Below are positions 53,801-64,000 of a stretch of 64,000 bases of DNA, one piece after another. The stretch covers positions 1,406,986 to 1,470,985 of the forward strand of contig ONZQ02000003.1 of assembly GCA_900312665.1 (NCBI GenBank). The letters run 5' to 3'. How positions within the stretch are numbered: the stretch's first letter is position 1; every line of letters starts with the position of its first letter. This DNA is from Cephalotrichum gorgonifer. Lineage: Eukaryota; Ascomycota; Sordariomycetes; Microascales; Microascaceae. Below the pieces are notes generated by a model that was given only the letters and a program-made list of their open reading frames with translations, searched no databases and was not told the origin of the DNA. The position numbers and the translations under genes were made by a program.

Positions 53801-56800
53801 TCTTACAAGGCATACCAGTACATTTCCTACTGTTTCATTTCAAATCCTCCGTCGATATATATAGCCTTTTTTTCCCGGCCCCCTAGATGCGTGAAGGTGT
53901 CGTAGCACCTCATGTATACGTCACCTCTCGTTAGGGCCATGGTTGTTTACGGAATACACTCCCAAATTAGCCCAGTCAATCTACAAGTACTGGCAAACTT
54001 CACCACACGATTACCTAAACTCTAGAAGATAGGGTAGTCGTAGTCGCAAGCCTCCCACAAAATATGGGTATTTGTACGAGTATGGTACCTCAGTGACTGA
54101 TGACGCCTCCCTCCACCCTAGACAAGCGGTTCGACCCGCATCCGTAGTGGGCATGGTGTACTTCCATCCCTTCTCCCGCCAAGTGGGCAACGATAGGCAG
54201 GGGGCCCCCTTCTACTAGTACGAGTACTGGTACAAATACACATAGCGCAGGCGGGAATGCGCGGCAAGTTGTGCCGACAAGCAGTACGTTGAGGGAGGAG
54301 GCACGAGGACAAGCACTCGGACGAGTGTATGTACATGCCGTACTCAAGGATGACAGGTTTTATGAGTCCTCGTACACCAACGCCCAGGTATCCGCGATTC
54401 GAGCTAGGCACTCTGGGGTTTCGTCCTGAGGTAGAGGTATGCGGATACGAGGGGAGAACCAAAACCCTGCATCGGCGGGGCAAGCGGGGCAGTTAGCGGT
54501 CGGGGGCAGGCGGTCGCTGCACCGGCCTTGCCTGACGCTCGCGAAGCCTGGGAGCTTGTAAGCGATCGGCTCCACAACACGTAGCGCCTGCGATGGGAGG
54601 TCGGGTGAGGCGTTTTCGGCCCCAGAGGCCCAGTGAAACATCCATAAGTTGGTGTTTCATGACCTTGCAAGCTCGATAGCCGAATCGTGGGTGAGGGCGA
54701 GGGTTGAGAAAAGGAATGGTTCGGGGCTCCTCCATCGTCCCGTGCAAGTGCCGGTAGCGCACTGTGGTTCTCCCGAGAAAAGAACCACAAAACCCCCGCC
54801 GCCAAACCCCTTCGGGTCGGGGTCCAGGGATATGGACTTGTCAAGGCGAGTCACAGGCCCCCTATCCCTGTCTCGCATTGACGGCAAGGCCAAACAAAAA
54901 TTTCCTCCCCACTGGGTGGGCTAGCGTGGAAGCTAGGGCACCTTTTGAATCTGACGGTCGGAATTTTAATAGCGGTCTGTCTGTCTCGAAGCACGCATCA
55001 TCTCAATTCAAAGTACCAAAGTATTCATAGGAGTAGTTTGAGGAGCACTTACAATAGTTAGCGCAAGAGAGAAGCCAGACCGCACATTGTGCGCTCGCTC
55101 AGCGGGGAAGTCGTTGGACATGTCGTCCTCGTGACGCTAGCTCAGGTAGGTTGGGACTGCTGTAATTATTTGCTGTACTTTACGCGTACGAGTACTAACG
55201 GATGCTTATATGGCACTCTCAAGGCTTGATTGGATTGGAAATAATCTCCATTTCCTCCATTTCAGCACTTTCACATAGCTTGATTGCAATTTGCCCGGCT
55301 GGTTGCTGGTTGTGCGCCATTATTACTCTGCACGAGTACAGGTACGAGTAGGCGGTCATGATGTTAACTTATGAGCACAAGTACGGAAGGGTGAGATCGG
55401 GTGTACGAGTAGGGGCGAGAGAGTAAAGTGTTTGCCCAAAGTTCCAGTGGCCGTCATATGCGGCCGCCCCGGCTCCTCGGGGGACTGGAGCCACGTTCTT
55501 CAAGACGCAGTCGCCCTCCTATCATTGCTCGCGTGGCCCTGGCGTGGGGATCCAAACCGTTGCTGCAAGTGGCCGCGACCATCTTGCCGCTGCATAGAAG
55601 TATGACAAGACGGATTCCTAGTTAAGAACAGGGGCCTAAGGAGTCTCTCGTCTGAAGGGAGCGCAGGTGGAGCAACGCATCTCCTTGCAGCGAGGATGCA
55701 CTTCGAAAGCGCGAACAGCTGTTAGAGATACACATACGGAGTACAGTAATTGTACTGCACGGACAGGCGGCTTCCGTTTCGAGCGTCCTAACTTGGGGTT
55801 TCCAGCATTAATACGAGTAATACTCGTACACCTGTAGTATGTACTCGTAACTGGTCCCACAGCGGGCAACATCGCGTGGCCGGGAGGGGCTGATGCCGCC
55901 CCATACAAGTATACCATGTGGGGTACGTACCTTCGAACGAGTTGCCCTCACTTGTACAACAGACGGAGGTGGAGAGGCCATATTGGATTGACGAGAGGTG
56001 GCTGAATGGGACGGCTTGCGCTCCATTAAGTACGGGATAGCAATAGTACAAGTATACTTGGAAACGGCGAGTCACCAGGTATACTAGCGTGCCCGTAACG
56101 TGCCCAGGAGTCGCTGGGGCAGGACCCATAAATAGACTGTAAGATCATGCTAAGAACAACATAGTGAAGGTGGCTTTCCAGCTCCATTGGATGGGGGCCA
56201 GGCGTCACGATGCCGTGAAAACAAGGGTACCCTCGGTCGAGAACGAGTGGCTTGGACAGGAAAGTTATGCCTTCCAACTTTATTAGGCATCCTTTCACCA
56301 CATCACCTCACAGTGACTTTCATCGTACTTGACTCTCCAAAGGACCAAGGAGAGGGAGGAGAGGAATACGAGGAGGTACAAGGTACCAGATCAGGTACAA
56401 ACAACTTTGCGCCAAGACCAAGCGGCCAGGAAGGAGCCCCTCACTCGTCACCCTACCCACTTCTATTACTTCGCCCACACCTCTTTCCACACCTCCAGAT
56501 GCCCCAGGTCACCACCCCCCACCCCCACCCCCCCTTCCCTGTCGCACTTGCCACACACCCTTCTTATGAGTCGTCTGGCATTCCCCCGTCCTGCGCAGGT
56601 CGGCCCCTCCTGCATAAAACCTGTCTCAATCGAGTATTCTTTCTCCCGCTTATATTGCCATCATCGGCTCCCGGGCGTTGATTCTTCTCATCTCATTCAA
56701 TTACTTGCCACTGAATACACTTTCCCTCTTTAGACTCAGTTCAGCGAATTCATATTCCCCGGATCTGACTAGCCCGCTCTCAATATCGCACCAGAGGACG

Positions 56801-57003
56801 GAGAAGGCGTCTCCGGTCTTAACCCAAACGCCTTTGGTGGCGCGCCCCTCCAAAACCCTCTGCTCTTCGATGCGCCAACCCACCCCCACATACCGAGCCA
56901 ACAAATACCAGCGATGGCCGCACACCTCATTCCCCGAAGAACATGACAGCAGTGAGGGCAGTTAACCAGCACAATCAGCACACCGAAACACACCACCCAC
57001 AGC
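50811..57003. other. 6.2-kb gene desert right of NUF2
   Basis: This is the longest gap of the window. Frames on both strands are short and show no domains. I found no transposase, reverse transcriptase, terminal repeats or RNA gene. It carries most of the TACGAGTA/TACTCGTA motifs of the window. Its base composition looks ordinary, not like the AT-rich blocks made by RIP. The right end (from about 56200) is probably the leader of the next gene. Confidence 0.45.
53342..55849. repeat. Cluster of dispersed TACGAGTA / TACTCGTA motifs
   Basis: Exact copies read at 53342, 54075, 54219, 55187, 55343, 55404, 55812, 55821 and 55842, in both orientations, with relatives such as TACGGAGTA (55735). Two copies at 55812-55828 form a near-palindrome. 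A given 8-mer and its reverse complement would be expected only about twice in 64 kb of random sequence. They sit outside all genes I could place. Confidence 0.65.
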
Positions 57004-59457
57004 ATGGCCCTGTGGCCGTTTCGTCGCAAGTCTGGCCGCAAACGCTCGAGGAGCGGGACCACGATCCCCGACTCGGAGGGTCTGGCGTATGGCGGCCGAA
57101 CATCCCAGTCCCGCAGTCGCACCGCAAACTATGCGCCGGTCCACCAGAGGGAAACCTTGAAGAAACGACGGACTGAACCTACCTCGGCCGCAAACTTGCC
57201 TAGGCGGAGAAATAGCTTCTCCCCTGGTCGCCCTGACTCTATTAACGCCAGCCGTTGGCATCGTGACGCCGGGTTAGACCCGTGGATGCGCCCAAACGGA
57301 GATCGGGCCTACGAGAGAGTAGGGGACGACATAATGTGGTCAGAGGCGCCCACCTTAGGCAGAAGAAAGAGTAGCAAACGGCGCAAAACCGACCACGGCA
57401 GGGAAGTCGAGATCAAGGCCATGACGAATTTCACGCCGATCCGATCGGCCACCGACACGATGACTTTCTCTAGGCCGACTAGGACCACCAACAAACGGAC
57501 CAAAACCGGGCCACTCGGTAGGTCGTGGGAGAATACGCCGAGCGATGTATCATTACCTACGGTCGGTTCCCTAAGGTCGGGTATGTCATCCGACTCGGAT
57601 CACGCCTTTCGAGTCACCGCCCTCGCATCCTTGGCTCCGAGACCAACCCTACGATACGTCACCTCTCCACGATGGACATCGGCCAGTCCGCACCCTCCTT
57701 CGAGGACCACCTCTCAAAAACGAAAGATATCAGAGCGCCCATCAATACCGAACAACGAGCAGCTCAAGTCGCGCGAGCGAATCAACGACCTTGCCGATGA
57801 CCTCGATGCTAGCGATATACGGGAGTTGATGGAGCGGGACAAGCGGAGGCGTGAGAAGAAGATTTCAAGAGACCAAGCTCGCGCCGAGAGGAAGCTTGCC
57901 CGTATGGCGGAAGAACGGAGAATCGCGCAGACGAAGGCTTCACAAGAAGGATTACCTCCACCTCCACACCTCGACCGTGGCGTAGCGGGCCGAGAACTCG
58001 CCGGATCAGATGTTGACACCACGTCGGCCGTGGTAACATCGTCCAAACGTCGACAAGCAGGCCCAAACCAGCAGCGACAAGAAGAATCACGGGGAGATCA
58101 ACCGATTCCTGGGACTGAACCGCAAGGTCAGACAGGAGGACCACTGGGAGAGTTTCACCGCACCAATAGCATACCCCTAGAAACCATTACACCGCAGCAG
58201 GACGCAGACGAAGTGCCGGCGACGGAGGTTTACTCCCCTCCGTCTCCGACGAGCTCAATCCTGAGAAAACTCTCAAAGCCCAAGAAATCTACGTCAAAAT
58301 CGTCATCGGAAGCCAGTCGATCCAAGTCCACCATATCTCCGTCCCCAGGAAGAAACGAAGGTAGCAGGGCCTCTAACCACTCGGAAGGCCTGCGGAAGGT
58401 CCGTTTGTCCTTACTCTCACTAGTGCGGTGGACAAGGCGGAATCGGCATGGCTCGGGCCCCTCGTCGTTTTCGAACACATCTCGGGAGGAAATGCAAGCC
58501 GCTGTGCAGAGCCAGGCGGCAACAGCCATGACTCCTGTGCCACCCACAGTTTCTGCAACGGACTCCGGCGTCGCCATGGTCCCAGCGAGGAGACTCAGCA
58601 CCGGAGTTCCGAAGAGGACCAGATCTCGGTTTAGAGAGGACCTCCCCGAGTTGCCACTGTCACCACCCGAATCTCGAATGGCGTCTCCTGAGACACCGAC
58701 GATCCCTGAGGATCCAGATATGCAGCAGATGGCAAGCCAAGTCAATCCTATTCACGAGGATAATAGTGTCTCAACGCCTACAGGCCACCCGGTTGACGAG
58801 GCAATGCGGCATACGCCAGTCTCGCAACATGATGGCTCGTACGGGCCATCTCCCGAACCGCACTCTATCTCTCTCGCATCTATCGATTCGGAAGCGTCTT
58901 GGCTCTCTGGTCGAATAGGGGGTGGTAAGCAGCGGTCTATAGGTTCGCGGCAGACACTCCGGGAACGGGCGAATTCACACGCAACGAGTACTAGTAGTAC
59001 CGAGGAGGACCACGGTGTTGTCGAAGATGAATACCTCGCTCGGCTGACGCCCGCAAGGCTAATGCGCACCATGGGGAGCCAACGGCAGCGGATCTCGACT
59101 GGGGATGCACTCCCCAGCAGCGACGAAGACGAGCCGATGAATGACGCCGATGTCACATGGGGCGCAGTGAAGGCGCGTCGCCAACCAGCGATGGTTCATG
59201 CGTCCTCTAGGCCACATACTCACAGCATAATGAGCCACGATGGTTTAATAGCCTCGTTTGATGAGGAACTCCGTGGCGAAGCCGAAGAGTGGGTAGAGCC
59301 AGAGGTCATGTTTGGGGTTCAGAGGGCGACCAGCGTCAATCTCGGCAAGAACAACGCACGGCGCATCAGTGCGGGTAGCGACAGACTCTTGGAAATTGCA
59401 CCGCGGGTCTCGACGGACAGCAAGAGGCGGAGCACCTGCGATCCAGAGATTGTTTGA
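57004..59457 (+). CDS. Large disordered protein, unknown function
   Basis: This is an uninterrupted frame of 817 residues beginning MALWPFRRKSGRKRSRSG. It is rich in Ser, Arg, Thr, Pro and Glu throughout. I recognise no domain. Seen: basic clusters that could act as nuclear localisation signals (RRKSSKRRKTD, TNKRTKTGP); a charged helical stretch at about 265-315 with DIRELMERDKRRREKKISRD, likely a short coiled coil; a Ser/Pro-rich middle with SPPSPTSSILRKLSKPKKS; and acidic blocks near the end. The N-terminal MALWPF and the coiled coil look like the best candidates for conserved sequence. The length and steady codon pattern make it a real gene; a role cannot be proposed. Confidence 0.75.
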   Translation: MALWPFRRKSGRKRSRSGTTIPDSEGLAYGGRTSQSRSRTANYAPVHQRETLKKRRTEPTSAANLPRRRNSFSPGRPDSINASRWHRDAGLDPWMRPNGDRAYERVGDDIMWSEAPTLGRRKSSKRRKTDHGREVEIKAMTNFTPIRSATDTMTFSRPTRTTNKRTKTGPLGRSWENTPSDVSLPTVGSLRSGMSSDSDHAFRVTALASLAPRPTLRYVTSPRWTSASPHPPSRTTSQKRKISERPSIPNNEQLKSRERINDLADDLDASDIRELMERDKRRREKKISRDQARAERKLARMAEERRIAQTKASQEGLPPPPHLDRGVAGRELAGSDVDTTSAVVTSSKRRQAGPNQQRQEESRGDQPIPGTEPQGQTGGPLGEFHRTNSIPLETITPQQDADEVPATEVYSPPSPTSSILRKLSKPKKSTSKSSSEASRSKSTISPSPGRNEGSRASNHSEGLRKVRLSLLSLVRWTRRNRHGSGPSSFSNTSREEMQAAVQSQAATAMTPVPPTVSATDSGVAMVPARRLSTGVPKRTRSRFREDLPELPLSPPESRMASPETPTIPEDPDMQQMASQVNPIHEDNSVSTPTGHPVDEAMRHTPVSQHDGSYGPSPEPHSISLASIDSEASWLSGRIGGGKQRSIGSRQTLRERANSHATSTSSTEEDHGVVEDEYLARLTPARLMRTMGSQRQRISTGDALPSSDEDEPMNDADVTWGAVKARRQPAMVHASSRPHTHSIMSHDGLIASFDEELRGEAEEWVEPEVMFGVQRATSVNLGKNNARRISAGSDRLLEIAPRVSTDSKRRSTCDPEIV

Positions 59458-60584
59458 GGCTGAATAGAGCAAGGGGGTGTATGTGTGTGCGGCGAATGAT
59501 TCAGAATAGCAACTACCCGAGACCCCAGCGAAACGTCAAAATCCAACGGACTTCATTTTTGGAGTACCACAACGGCGCGACACCCGCGATATTTCCTATC
59601 GTCATCTACCGACCCTATTCGATCATTGCTACATTTCATTATTTGTCTTCAAAAAGAAAACAGAAAACAGTAAAAAAAAACCGGGGGGCATTCTCGGGTC
59701 GAATGCTATTCCAAGGTTCACGACGACACACACCACCAACTCTCAAATTACGCCGGATCAGACAAAGCCGCAACGCCCACCTCTTTTCTCGTTGCCCAAC
59801 TGCCCAACTCGATTCTCTGCGATTGTACCTACGATGACGAGGCATGAGTTCCACACTTTGCTTGTTTCTTTCCGCCAGCCTGGAGCGCAACCGAAGAGCC
59901 CATGGTGACCCCTGCTGAGTCCTGGCCCTCGACGCTGAGCGTTCATAACCTCTCGACCGTCCTTTTGGGGCCGCACACGGGGTACGGTGGCCAAGGTACC
60001 TATTAGCCTAGGCGGCAGATGTCGGAGGACTTTTTTGCTTCCTTGTTTTCTTGTTTGCTTGCACCGAAATAGACGGATGGATATTGGGCTTTACTACATA
60101 CGACATAATAAGGGCCGCCCCCATATGGGGGCTAGCCGAACGGAGGAGGGCCCAGGGAAGGGACCGGGCGGCGTTAGTCGTTTCACGCTCTTCGCTTGTG
60201 AGATAGCCTATCTTTCTCAGCGTTCTGAGTTATTGGGGGGCGATGATGGAGGGCGGAGGTATACCCCTTCAGTGAATAGGATTGTTACACTGTGTATATC
60301 CGATCTGATTGGTATCGTTCATACTTGTGACGTTCATCTCCTTGTTCCACGCGACCGACGTCTTGACACATAGACGGATGCAAGAGTAGGTAAAATGGTA
60401 TTGGAGGGTATTTGGAAACTATATCGAGGGCGTTTTGCTATCTCGGAACGAACGAAGCAAAGTCCGGCTACGAGATGAAAGCCTACACATGCCCGACAAC
60501 AAATGTGAAGAAAAAAACCAATGCCTATCCATATCGCCCCCCCCCCTTCTTTTTCTTCCTCCCCAGTCGCCGCCGCCAGACTAT
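59458..60584. other. Convergent 3' region, 59.5-60.6 kb
   Basis: This 1.1-kb stretch lies between the ends of two converging genes, with A-rich patches near 59650-59690 and a C run at 60537-60546. Small open frames are not supported. Confidence 0.45.
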
Positions 60585-61374
60585 CTAACAGTCCACCCAC
60601 TTGAATCCGAGGTGCTCCGTGGCAGGTTGCTTCTTCCCGCCCACAGTCTCAGGGCCGAGGGTGACGACCCCCTTGGTGGCGAGGACGCGGAAGTTGACGT
60701 TCAGGATGCCGACGTTGCCACTCTCCTCGACGCAGCTGGAGGGGACCCCTAGATCCGAGTTGATGGAGACGTTGTCGGCGTAGGCGGGGGTCGAGGAGGT
60801 TTCCCTCCTCGCGACGATGGTCTGGGTTTTTGTTGTTAGAAACTTGAACTCTGCCACTAGTCGCTCGTCTAGAGGGAAGCACGGAACCAGGGTGAGGCTG
60901 ATGGTTAAAAGGGAAGCTTGTTGTTGTTTTTGAGGGGAGAACCCGTGTCGAGTGAATAGATGGAGAAAATAGGGGTACGGGAGATGGGGGGCGGGGGAAC
61001 AGGATTGAAAGAAAACTCACATTGCTTGGGTTCTCAGACCAAAAGGCGCTGGTGAAAAGAGTCGCGGCCCCGCCCGCCTCGAGGGTGAGGCCGGACCAGA
61101 CCTTCACGCTCTCGAGCACCAGGGACTTGCCGACCTCGCCCTTATCGAAGGCGATCATTAGAGCACAGTTTGTGCTGGAGTTCTGGCCCTGACTGGCGTC
61201 GAGGCTGACGTCGTAGGCCGGTAGGGTGACGGTGAGGTCGGAGAGGGTGCCGGCGGAGGTGACTGACTCCGCGGCTGTAGACGGGCAGGCGGTGCCGGAG
61301 GTCTTTATGGAGGTGATGCGGAGGGCGGAGGCGGTTGAGAGGAGGAGGGGGAGGAGGACGGCTGGTGCGTACAT
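60585..61374 (-). CDS. Small secreted protein, DUF4360 type
   Basis: This is a predicted secreted protein of unknown function. Two exons, 61374-61021 and 60821-60585, give 196 residues. Seen: a signal peptide MYAPAVLLPLLLSTASA; then GTACPSTAAESVTSAG and NCALMIAFDKGE, the early Cys and NCxL-type stretches found in DUF4360 proteins; and late SSCVEESGNVGILNVNFRVL with two more Cys and the hydrophobic strands of the family. The intron is 199 bp, long for this window, with branch point CTAACAAC 14 bases before its CCCAG end. The frame joins only with this acceptor. Four Cys that could form disulphides remain after signal removal: in GTACP, TNCAL, SSCVE and the final WVDC. The family name is from my recollection of the pattern. 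Confidence 0.72.
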
Positions 61375-63277
61375 TTTGGAGGAGAAGAGAAGAGTGATTG
61401 TGTGTGTGTGTCTATTTCTGATGGAGGGAAGGAGGGGAGGAGGATTATAGGATATGAGAAAGACTATCGGTGTCGCTATCCTTTGCACTGAGGATCAATA
61501 CGGGACCGAAGTTGGGGATGGCCAGCTCTTTTATGTTCCTTGCCCCTGGTATCGTTAATTTACGAAGGCCCTGCTCTAATCTCGCGATCGGAAGAGGGGA
61601 GAACTTCCCACCACCAATCTCGGCGAGCTTCGCAATGGCGGAAGCTACTTTCATGTTATTATCCCGGAGGAGACCCTCATATCGAGCTCGGCAGGGGAAA
61701 ACTGGGGAGGTAGGGAAGGGATTGAAAGGGAAGGCAGCCGGGGGGGGGGAGGGGGGGAAAGCTGCTACGGGAAAACGTGGTCCGTGTAAGTGGTGCGTAT
61801 AAGTGGCGAGCAACCAAGCAGGTACGTATAATCTATCAAGATGGAGAGAGATATTAAGAGGCACACCTCGGCTGCTGGAACAATATCCCGGAACCTAATC
61901 CCCGGAAGACAGCAAGCTCGAACGTAGGAAAACCCATCCCAACCAGCTAGCCCCTTCGGCCATCTTTTTTTTTTCTATCTTGGCATATCTGACCGGTCTG
62001 CCTCACTGCCTCGACTCGCCCTTTTGTGATGGATGGATATATATGAGTGCGCCAAGCGCCAAAACGGTCGGCACAGAATGAACGAACTGGCAAAGGATCC
62101 ATTTAATCTGGAAAGACAACGTTGAGCATGTTCCTCGAGCCGAATGTTCTAACGTCCCGCTTCCCCCTCTTTTGCTCTTCCGCGCGGGCGCGGCCCATGC
62201 CAGGTCGGCATCGATCGGCCGGCCAGTCGGTCGGTAAGTCAGATCAGTCCCTTTGCGATCGGAGCCGGGGCTCAAGGAGCCAACACGCATAACCCGTCCT
62301 ACATATCCTACCGTAATAATCCAGGTGGGAGGCAAGTATTACCGGCCTTCCTGTGCTCCAGTCAACCAACCAACCCTGAAAATAGGCGAGGAATCCTATC
62401 CCATTTCCGTTGGGCGGGACGTCCAAGGCAAACGCAATAAAAGAAAAAAAAATTACAAAAATCTAATATATATATATATAATATATATATAATATGAACG
62501 GGGCGTGAATTTTCCGCCCTGTCCCCTTCTCTCCCTTCTACCATTCTTCCATTTTGCCCCCTTTCCCCTTTCGGCCTCCCACCTTGCCGGCTGTATATGT
62601 ATATATCAACCCTCGAGTTGAACCGTGGTCCGGCGCCTATGCCAGCGTCCCAATATTGGGAGAGGCTACTCTACCGTAGGCTATTTATATCCATCGGAAT
62701 TAAAACGCTGGTATTGTCTCCTGTGGGAACCGCCATACCGTCGTCGCTGAGTTTCCTGCAGCTTTTAATAAGGCCCGTCCACTATGCACTTCCTGTGGGC
62801 CCTGCGTCCGCTCTTCGCGATTGCTACGCTGCGCTGGACCTTAAAGCACTTTACCTCATGTCATTAATCCGGAAGCATCGAGCGTGACACTAGTGTCAAG
62901 GAATAAGGGGTAGAATGGGCGAGGAACAACGTGTCTAGAGGCGGCTCGGGAAGGCATCCGAACAGTGGGTGGGTGGATGTCAACTTACACCGGGATTTCG
63001 AAGCTCTCTCTATACTTCCACCACATGGGAAAGCAATAGAAACACGATCAACTGGACTGCATAGAACTAGGACCAGGAAAAAAAACTCGGGACCGGTCGA
63101 CGGAACCAGGATCAGTCTGTAAAGGAAGCCAAGGAAGGAAATATATATCGTGAGATTTCTCGTTCCAATTCGCTCTCTATGCAATTAATATACACGCACC
63201 ATACTTTGTACACATTCGTCGCCACTCCCGGTTCGGGGGGGTACTGCCTTCCCCCGGTTCCGGGCCTACTACCCTCG
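61375..63277. other. Gene-poor stretch, DUF4360 gene to SHE9
   Basis: This is 1.9 kb without a supported gene. It contains a TA-rich microsatellite at 62464-62495 and a G-rich run at 61740-61758. The minus-strand frame 61445-61864 has no protein-like features. Confidence 0.45.
62464..62495. repeat. TA-rich microsatellite
   Basis: This is an imperfect run of TA units broken by AATA, in intergenic DNA. Confidence 0.9.
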
Positions 63278-64000
63278 CTAGGCCGTCCTCAAGAGGATAA
63301 GGAGCGATATGCCAAGCCCTAGGTAGTCCTTCAACCGTAGCTCCGCCCTCAGCGTGTCGAACGCACCCGTCAGGACGCCCCAGAGCAGCCGGGGATCCCA
63401 GAAGAGCTCCTCCCAGGTCCTCGCGGGCGGCGGGGCGACCGCCGAGTCGGCGACCGCCACCTCCGCGGATACCTCCCCGCTGCCCTCGCCGGCCCCGGTA
63501 ACGGCGTCCTTCATCTCGGTCCTCATACGGCCGAGCCCCTCCTCGAGCCTCCCCTCTATCCTGTCGAACAGCTTCTCCTCCCTCTCCTCCATGCTGTTCA
63601 GCAGCCTCCCCCTCTTCCACGGCTCGGCGACGAACTGCAGGGTCAGGAACAGCAGCACGTTGACGCCCATGAGGCCCCAGGTGCCCCAGGTGCTCGCCCT
63701 CCGTATGCGGTCGCTGTATACCTGGTGCTCGTAGTACTGCTTCGACATGCCGGCGACCCACTCGGACAGCAGGCTCTGCTCACTCGCCTCGGCCGCCTCG
63801 ACGGCCTTGCTCGCCTCGCCAACCTCCCTCTCGAGGCGGTAGTCGTCCTCGATCAGCTCGGCGAAGCGGTTCTTGTCCGACTGCACCCACGACGCCTTGC
63901 GCGCCAGCAGCGTCGCCATGTCGCGCTGCGTGGCCACCTGCGCCGCCACCGTGTCCTGGTACGACTGCCGCGCCGTGCGCATGTCGGCGCGCGCCGAGGC
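63278..64000 (-). CDS. SHE9: Mitochondrial inner-membrane protein She9/Mdm33 (partial)
   Basis: She9/Mdm33 is an inner-membrane protein needed for normal mitochondrial shape; too much of it causes inner-membrane septation. The gene runs off the right edge, so the N-terminus with the targeting peptide is missing; 240 codons plus stop are present. Seen: coiled-coil stretches with DTVAAQVATQRDMATLLARK and RFAELIEDDYRLEREVGEAS, then IRRASTWGTWGLMGVNVLLF, the strongly conserved start of the first membrane segment, followed by LQFVAEPWKRGRL. A second coiled coil with MEEREEKLFDRIEGRLEEGL follows and a hydrophobic C-terminal segment, DYLGLGISLLILLRTA. The order coiled coil, membrane, coiled coil, membrane fits the family. 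Confidence 0.9.
   Translation of the reverse strand, partial: ASARADMRTARQSYQDTVAAQVATQRDMATLLARKASWVQSDKNRFAELIEDDYRLEREVGEASKAVEAAEASEQSLLSEWVAGMSKQYYEHQVYSDRIRRASTWGTWGLMGVNVLLFLTLQFVAEPWKRGRLLNSMEEREEKLFDRIEGRLEEGLGRMRTEMKDAVTGAGEGSGEVSAEVAVADSAVAPPPARTWEELFWDPRLLWGVLTGAFDTLRAELRLKDYLGLGISLLILLRTA

Noticed and set aside
54111..54124. GCGGTTCGACCCGC, resembling a T arm on the plus strand
   Set aside because: The stem and loop lengths do not fit a T arm, and no upstream tRNA halves were seen.
61445..61864. Minus-strand open frame of 139 codons
   Set aside because: No signal, domain or splice support; composition reflects the local G-rich run.
1..64000. CRISPR array, prophage or bacterial operon
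   Set aside because: The genes are intron-containing fungal genes; no regularly spaced direct repeats of CRISPR type were seen.

Overview
The window is 64 kb of nuclear DNA from a filamentous ascomycete (Pezizomycotina). Genes are split by short introns of about 50-120 bp with GTAAGT-type donors, CTAAC-like branch points and CAG/TAG acceptors, and most encoded proteins have clear fungal orthologues. GC content is moderate, there are no operons, and I saw no bacterial features, CRISPR array, rRNA or convincing tRNA. The species cannot be named from the sequence alone. I placed 23 protein-coding genes and rebuilt the exon joins by hand for all spliced ones.

Layout. 0.3-6.7 kb: mitochondrial ATP synthase subunit K (Atp19) and the inner-membrane fission protein Mtp18, transcribed away from each other, then the proteasome/Cdc48-linked AN1 protein Cuz1 and the DNA-damage sensor Rad4/XPC. 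9.4-12.6 kb: a four-exon RBR ubiquitin ligase of the RNF216/TRIAD3 type. 13.1-13.6 kb: a short Dcc1-like cohesion protein. 14.6-19.2 kb: a 1512-residue RhoGEF with a second, RhoGAP-like domain. 19.5-22.0 kb: the HORMA protein Rev7 and the proteasome inhibitor PI31/Fub1, divergent. 22.8-26.1 kb: importin-9/Kap114. 27.4-31.2 kb: an uncertain Ser/Pro-rich ORF and a CCHC zinc-knuckle protein. 34.4-36.9 kb: phosphatase Ppg1 facing RhoGDI. 39.0-45.2 kb: a Bqt4-like nuclear-envelope protein, 3-hydroxyisobutyrate dehydrogenase and an RTA1-family membrane protein. 45.4-50.8 kb: AP-3 beta, a conserved-looking protein of unknown function, and kinetochore Nuf2. 57.0-61.4 kb: a large disordered unknown protein and a secreted DUF4360 protein. 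63.3 kb to the end: mitochondrial She9/Mdm33, cut by the window edge.

The genes are mostly housekeeping and do not form one pathway. Some themes recur: mitochondrial inner membrane (Atp19, Mtp18, She9), ubiquitin/proteasome (Cuz1, RBR ligase, PI31), DNA repair and chromosome transmission (Rad4, Rev7, Dcc1, Nuf2, Bqt4) and Rho signalling (RhoGEF/GAP-like, RhoGDI). They alternate with long gene-poor stretches, notably 6.7-9.4, 31.2-34.4 and 50.8-57.0 kb. The last of these is rich in a short motif, TACGAGTA/TACTCGTA, that I could not explain.

The observations most worth a second look are the RhoGEF fused to a GAP-like domain that seems to lack its arginine finger, a compensated double frameshift in PI31, the N-terminus-only Dcc1, the TACGAGTA motif cluster, and the unknown protein at 48.4 kb. 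I found no clearly new multi-gene system.
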